A DNA stretch of 45,802 bases from Shewanella benthica. GTDB taxonomy: Bacteria; Pseudomonadota; Gammaproteobacteria; Enterobacterales; Shewanellaceae. The position numbers and the translations under genes were made by a program. Positions within the stretch are counted from its first letter, which is position 1. The number at the start of each line of letters is the position of its first letter. A model generated the notes under the pieces. That model saw only the letters and a program-made list of their open reading frames with translations, was not told the origin of the DNA and searched no databases. The DNA is taken from the NCBI GenBank assembly GCA_023284085.1, contig JAKVHY010000043.1, positions 1 through 45,802 of the forward strand. Reading direction: 5' to 3'. This document shows positions 42,394 through 45,802 of this stretch, one piece after another.

Positions 42394-43314
42394 ATGTCAG
42401 TACCTGACATCAGTGCAGTCAAATCATTTTTACTCGCCCTGCAGCAGCAAATCTGTGAAGGTCTGGAACAGCTCGATGGCAAGGGAGAGTTTAAGGCAGA
42501 CTCCTGGGAGCGAGAAGAAGGTGGCGGAGGCACGAGTCGGGTACTAACCAAAGGTGCCGTATTCGAGCAAGCCGGTGTTAATTTTTCCCATGTGACAGGC
42601 GCTTCAATGCCGGCATCGGCAACGGCCCATCGCCCGGAGCTTGCGGGCCGTAGCTTCGAGGCTATGGGGGTGTCACTGGTCATCCATCCTAATAACCCCT
42701 ATATTCCGACGACTCATGCAAACGTGCGTTTCTTCATTGCATCTAAAGAGGGAGCCGATCCGGTTTGGTGGTTTGGCGGGGGATTCGATCTGACTCCTTA
42801 TTACCCATTCGAGGAAGATGTCATTGAGTGGCATCAACATTCCAAGTCTTTCTGTGACCCATTCGGTGATGAGGTTTACCCTAAATATAAGAAGTGGTGT
42901 GATGAATACTTCTATTTGCCTCATAGAGATGAGACTCGTGGTGTCGGCGGACTCTTTTTCGATGATCTTAACCAAGAAGGTTTCGATACTAGCTTCGAAT
43001 TTATGCAAGCGGTAGGTACTGGCTTCTTAACCGCCTATGCCCCAATAGTTAAGCGCCGTAAAGATACTGAATATGGTGAGAAGGAACGCGACTTCCAACT
43101 ATACCGTCGTGGGCGCTATGTCGAATTCAATCTAGTGTATGACAGAGGTACCTTGTTCGGACTGCAAACTGGTGGCAGAACTGAGTCTATATTGATGTCG
43201 ATGCCACCCTTGGTTCGTTGGGAGTATATGTACACACCAGAAGCTGGATCACCAGAAGCTTTGCTTTATACAGACTTTCTTAAACCGAGAGACTGGTTGG
43301 GTTTGAATAAGTAG
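42394..43314 (+). CDS. hemF: Oxygen-dependent coproporphyrinogen III oxidase
   Basis: HemF decarboxylates coproporphyrinogen III to protoporphyrinogen IX with O2. The 306-residue protein has FKADSWEREEGGGGTSRVL, THANVRFF, WWFGGGFDLTPYYPFEEDV and YVEFNLVYDRGTLFGLQTGGRTESILMSMPP, all family landmarks; the E. coli enzyme is 299 residues. AAAGGAA precedes the ATG. Its last 100 bases are duplicated downstream. It provides the substrate for the two HemG proteins at 25610 and 27074. Confidence 0.98.
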   Translation: MSVPDISAVKSFLLALQQQICEGLEQLDGKGEFKADSWEREEGGGGTSRVLTKGAVFEQAGVNFSHVTGASMPASATAHRPELAGRSFEAMGVSLVIHPNNPYIPTTHANVRFFIASKEGADPVWWFGGGFDLTPYYPFEEDVIEWHQHSKSFCDPFGDEVYPKYKKWCDEYFYLPHRDETRGVGGLFFDDLNQEGFDTSFEFMQAVGTGFLTAYAPIVKRRKDTEYGEKERDFQLYRRGRYVEFNLVYDRGTLFGLQTGGRTESILMSMPPLVRWEYMYTPEAGSPEALLYTDFLKPRDWLGLNK

Positions 43315-43583
43315 CGTTATGCTTGATTGAATCGCTGGTGGCGCAGGCATTAACTGAAATATATGTCGATGCCACACTCCCGACATTCTGGTCCGTTGGG
43401 AGTATATGTACACACCAGAAGCTGGATCGCCCGAAGCTTTGCTGTATACAGACTTTCTTAAACCGAGAGACTGGTTGGGTTTGAATAAGTAGAGTTATGC
43501 TTGATTGAATCGCTGGTGGCGCAAGCATTAACTGAAACATATGTCGATGCCACACTCCCGACATTCTGGGTTTGAGTAATAAA
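43195..43583 (+). repeat. Serial duplications of the hemF 3' end
   Basis: A 178 bp unit repeats: the gene end (from 43195), a full copy at 43363-43540 and a third, internally deleted copy at about 43541-43583. Each unit has the last 99 bases of hemF plus a spacer that begins GTTATGCTTGATTG after the stop codon. In the duplicated coding part the copy differs at 43251/43429, 43254/43432 and 43266/43444 only, all three at third codon positions and synonymous. The head of the copies has a 10 bp insertion relative to the gene. Confidence 0.92.
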
Positions 43584-43716
43584 TAGTTAATTAGGCATAA
43601 CTAATTAGCCATATTTAAGATTATTGGTTACGTATATTATCGGCTAATACGCTGATAGCCTGATAAATTGCTTCACTATGGTTTAATCAGATTGCATCCG
43701 ACTTTGGAGATAAACG
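43315..43716. other. Gap between hemF and aroE
   Basis: The left two thirds is the hemF 3' end duplication. The rest, 43584-43716, is AT-rich and should hold the aroE promoter; no clear hexamer pair was found. Open frames on the minus strand across the repeat are shadows of the duplicated hemF end. Confidence 0.7.
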
Positions 43717-44541
43717 ATGACAGACAGATATGCAGTTTTCGGAAACCCGATAGCACACAGTAAATCTCCATTTATACATGGTCTATTTGCCGAAGAGACG
43801 GAGCAAGTATTAGAGTATGAGGCCTTGCTGGCCCCTATCGATGGTTTCGAAAAGAGCTTGTCGGAGTTTTGGCTTAATAAGGGCAAGGGAGCCAATGTTA
43901 CCGTACCCTTTAAAGAGCAGGCATTTAAATTATGCGATGAGTTGAGTGAATTGGCTCAGTTGGCGGGAGCGGTTAATACCTTAACCTTATTAGATAACGG
44001 TGATGTTCGTGGTGACAATACCGATGGTTTAGGTCTGGTTGCCGATCTGCAACGTAACTTTGGTAGCTTAGTCGGAAAACGAGTGCTGCTCTTGGGGGCC
44101 GGTGGGGCGGCAAGGGGCTGCATTCTGCCTCTGTTAAATGCCGAGATTGCCGAGCTCTGTATCCACAACAGAACTCATGAGAAAGCGGAAGTGCTAGCGG
44201 AGCTGTTTGCTGAATACGGAAATACCAGTTCCATAGCGACTAATGAGCTGACTACTTCATTCGATATAATCATTAATTCTACTTCTTCAAGCTTATCCGG
44301 TGATGTTCCACAGATCCCCGAGTCAGTCATAGATGCAGCAACAAAGTGCTACGACATGATGTATAGCAAGCAGATGACTTCGTTTAATTCTTGGGCCTCA
44401 TCTTTGGGAGCGAGTGCTGTGGTCGATGGCTTAGGCATGCTAGTAGGGCAGGCTGCTAAAAGTTTTGAATTATGGCGTGGTGTTAGTCCCAAGGTGACAA
44501 CAGCTTTAGATGCATTAAGAATAAAGTTGGATGCAGAATGA
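43717..44541 (+). CDS. aroE: Shikimate dehydrogenase (NADP+)
   Basis: AroE reduces 3-dehydroshikimate to shikimate in chorismate synthesis. The 274-residue protein has GNPIAHSKSPFIHG (shikimate site), NVTVPFKEQAF with the catalytic lysine, DNTDGLG with the catalytic aspartate, GAGGAARGCILPLL (NADP site) and YDMMYSK. A TGGAG site precedes the ATG. It overlaps the next gene by ATGA. Confidence 0.98.
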   Translation: MTDRYAVFGNPIAHSKSPFIHGLFAEETEQVLEYEALLAPIDGFEKSLSEFWLNKGKGANVTVPFKEQAFKLCDELSELAQLAGAVNTLTLLDNGDVRGDNTDGLGLVADLQRNFGSLVGKRVLLLGAGGAARGCILPLLNAEIAELCIHNRTHEKAEVLAELFAEYGNTSSIATNELTTSFDIIINSTSSSLSGDVPQIPESVIDAATKCYDMMYSKQMTSFNSWASSLGASAVVDGLGMLVGQAAKSFELWRGVSPKVTTALDALRIKLDAE

Positions 44542-44801
44542 ATCAGAGTGTTTTATTTCCGGACTTACAAGATTGGGATGACACTAAGCAGCAGGTTATT
44601 TTTCCGGCTCAGGTTCAGGGAGCTAATATACAATGTCGACTAAGTCTATCAAGATTAACTAAGCTGCATGGTGAGGACCTGAAGGGGGAAGCCGAAGTGC
44701 TCGCTGCCTTCGAAGCATGCCGTTTCGATATCGAAGATCATGTTGAAGAGCTCATCGAACAGGAGATGTTCGATGAGGATGGAGCTGTGACTTGGCGCTA
44801 A
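44538..44801 (+). CDS. yrdB: DUF1488 protein, YrdB-like
   Basis: The 87-residue protein belongs to the small DUF1488 family of unknown function; E. coli YrdB (85 residues) sits in the same place after aroE. Recognisable parts are FPDLQDWDDTKQQVIFPAQVQG and a C-terminal acidic helix (EDHVEELIEQEMFDEDG). The start overlaps the aroE stop codon by four bases, so it is coupled. Confidence 0.85.
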   Translation: MNQSVLFPDLQDWDDTKQQVIFPAQVQGANIQCRLSLSRLTKLHGEDLKGEAEVLAAFEACRFDIEDHVEELIEQEMFDEDGAVTWR

Positions 44802-44854
44802 TTTCCCTCTCATTGCTAAAGACCTGGCCTAGATTAATGAGGCTCTGCTTTTAA

Positions 44855-45409
44855 CTAGACTGGAGTGACTATCTCTTTATCTAAATACTCATTCTTGAGT
44901 CGAACATAATTATCGGCAGACTGTGGTAGAAATTGAAGTTCTGCTTCGGTCAGGGCTCGGATCTGTTTTGCCGGGCTACCTACATATAAGTGGCCACTCT
45001 TTAGTACCTTCCCTGGAGGAACTAATGAACCTGCTCCTAAAATCACATCATCTTCTAATATTGCACCGTCCAGGATAATGGCTCCCATGCCAACTAAGAT
45101 ACGATTGCCAACGCTGCAACCATGGAGCATAGCCTTATGTCCTATGGTGACGTCATCGCCTATTAATAGAGGGTGGCCGTCAGGATTAGAAGGAGACTTG
45201 CGCGTGACATGAAGAATGGCACCGTCTTGTACATTAGTCCTTTTGCCAATTCTCATGTGGTTCACATCACCGCGAGCGGCAACTAAAGGCCAAATACTAG
45301 AATCAGTATCTAAAAATATGTCGCCAACGAGTACGCAGGCATCATCTAGGTATACAGAATCATCGAATTGAGGACTTACCCCTTTGTAGGCTCTTAATGA
45401 AACAGACAC
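44855..45409 (-). CDS. yrdA: Gamma carbonic anhydrase family protein YrdA
   Basis: A 184-residue left-handed beta-helix protein with hexapeptide repeats (LVAARGDVNHMRIGKRTNVQDGAILHV). The zinc histidines of the gamma carbonic anhydrase fold are present as the ILHV and TIGHKAMLHGC histidines. Whether it has carbonic anhydrase activity is not known for this subfamily. It converges with yrdB and is divergent from the rRNA promoters, the same arrangement as next to rrnD in E. coli. Confidence 0.94.
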   Translation of the reverse strand: MSVSLRAYKGVSPQFDDSVYLDDACVLVGDIFLDTDSSIWPLVAARGDVNHMRIGKRTNVQDGAILHVTRKSPSNPDGHPLLIGDDVTIGHKAMLHGCSVGNRILVGMGAIILDGAILEDDVILGAGSLVPPGKVLKSGHLYVGSPAKQIRALTEAELQFLPQSADNYVRLKNEYLDKEIVTPV

Positions 45410-45529
45410 AGAAACTCCTTAAATATAGGTTTGAAGCGTAATACAGGCATTATAATGCTTAAAAAGTAGGAGGTCAGGCGAAATAACATTCAAACGGATA
45501 AGAAAAGGGAATTAACTCAATATTAGCCC

Positions 45530-45557
45530 TTGTGCTCTGGGCTGACATCCCTATAAT
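45530..45557 (+). promoter_or_regulatory. rrn promoter P1 (TTGTGC-16-TATAAT)
   Basis: A perfect TATAAT at 45552-45557 with TTGTGC at 45530-45535 is followed by a GCGC discriminator, the GC-rich form that makes rRNA promoters sensitive to ppGpp and initiating NTPs. Confidence 0.7.
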
Positions 45558-45629
45558 GCGCATCCACTGACACGGCAAACCAGTCTTCTTAAACGAAGCT
45601 GAAACGCAGTCAGGGTAATAAGTAAGCGG

Positions 45630-45651
45630 TTAAAAATTAAATTTTTAAAAG
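45630..45651 (+). promoter_or_regulatory. UP element of rrn promoter P2
   Basis: An almost pure A/T run just upstream of the -35 of P2 fits an UP element that contacts the RNA polymerase alpha C-terminal domain. Confidence 0.6.
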
Positions 45652-45654
45652 CCC

Positions 45655-45682
45655 TTGACGCCAACAACGGGGAGTGTAGAAT
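45655..45682 (+). promoter_or_regulatory. rrn promoter P2 (TTGACG-16-TAGAAT)
   Basis: TTGACG at 45655-45660 and TAGAAT at 45677-45682 are 16 bp apart, each one base from consensus, with an A/T UP tract directly upstream. Confidence 0.75.
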
Positions 45683-45740
45683 ACGCCTCCTCAAGCCAAC
45701 GACCTAGCGTCTAACGGCTGCATCTGCAAGACGATGCAAC

Positions 45741-45751
45741 GCTCTTTAACA
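45741..45751 (+). promoter_or_regulatory. rRNA antiterminator boxA
   Basis: GCTCTTTAACA matches the core of the E. coli rrn boxA (TGCTCTTTAACA), the site where NusB and S10 load the antitermination complex, and is followed by a leader like that upstream of 16S genes. Confidence 0.85.
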
Positions 45752-45802
45752 ATTCAAAACAAGAAATCTGTGTGGACACTCACAGGTGTTGAGTTATTCG
45801 AA

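Larger units (their letters stand above)
45410..45802 (+). promoter_or_regulatory. Leader and promoter region of an rRNA operon
   Basis: Beyond the yrdA start the DNA has two tandem promoters, an AT tract and a boxA in plus orientation, the usual leader of an rRNA operon. The 16S gene itself is beyond the right edge, so no rRNA is annotated. No small ORF of note is present. Confidence 0.85.

Noticed and set aside
45410..45802. 16S rRNA 5' end within the window
   Set aside because: The sequence stops in the leader after boxA; the conserved 5' start of 16S is not reached.

Overview
The window reads as a contiguous stretch of a gammaproteobacterial chromosome close to the replication origin, most probably from Shewanella or a near relative. 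This rests on overall protein similarity to Escherichia coli orthologues plus the gene order; the species cannot be fixed by eye. It starts just upstream of recF-gyrB and ends inside the leader of a ribosomal RNA operon whose 16S gene lies beyond the right edge. I found no tRNA gene, CRISPR array, prophage or transposase gene. Nearly everything is core housekeeping DNA, and the unusual material sits in the gaps between genes.

Layout. (1) 1-4069: a repeat-rich gap, then recF and gyrB with a strong terminator. (2) 4379-7008, minus strand: pxpB-pxpC-pxpA, 5-oxoprolinase; pxpA is framed by an imperfect 34 bp inverted repeat. (3) 7106-12120: an HDOD signalling protein, the convergent glyQ-glyS operon and tag. 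(4) 12395-17913, minus strand: a very large secreted propeller-amidohydrolase, a MOSC protein, tusA, a YbaK-type deacylase and a GNAT acetyltransferase. (5) 18108-21443, minus strand: fadBA for fatty acid beta-oxidation with a PsrA-like operator upstream. (6) 21746-26137: pepQ-yigZ-trkH-hemG, the same order as in E. coli. (7) 26571-29914: an ArsR-family sensor, a second hemG, and a divergent LysR/serine hydrolase pair that looks accessory. (8) 30378-36098, minus strand: def-fmt-rsmB-trkA-trkH2. (9) 36292-44801: a LysM protein, dprA, smg, a minus-strand M9 collagenase-like lipoprotein, yrdD, tsaC, hemF, aroE and yrdB. (10) yrdA on the minus strand and then two tandem rrn promoters and a boxA pointing right.

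How the genes fit together. Several clusters combine translation (glyQS, def-fmt-rsmB, tsaC, rrn), DNA maintenance and uptake (recF, gyrB, tag, dprA, yrdD), potassium uptake (trkA with two trkH-type pores) and late haem synthesis (hemF and two hemG).

Most notable observations. (a) Both hemG and hemF are followed by serial non-coding copies of their own 3' ends, including the stop codon. The copies differ from the genes almost only at third codon positions, so one side of each pair must have diverged as coding sequence. (b) A 16 bp palindrome matching the ParB-binding site parS occurs perfectly twice, plus three near matches, all in the 18 kb next to recF. (c) dprA has no usable ATG, GTG or TTG at the point where its conserved N-terminus begins; an AUU start with a good Shine-Dalgarno sequence fits. 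(d) A YgaV/BigR-like two-cysteine ArsR regulator sits between the two hemG genes with a candidate operator.
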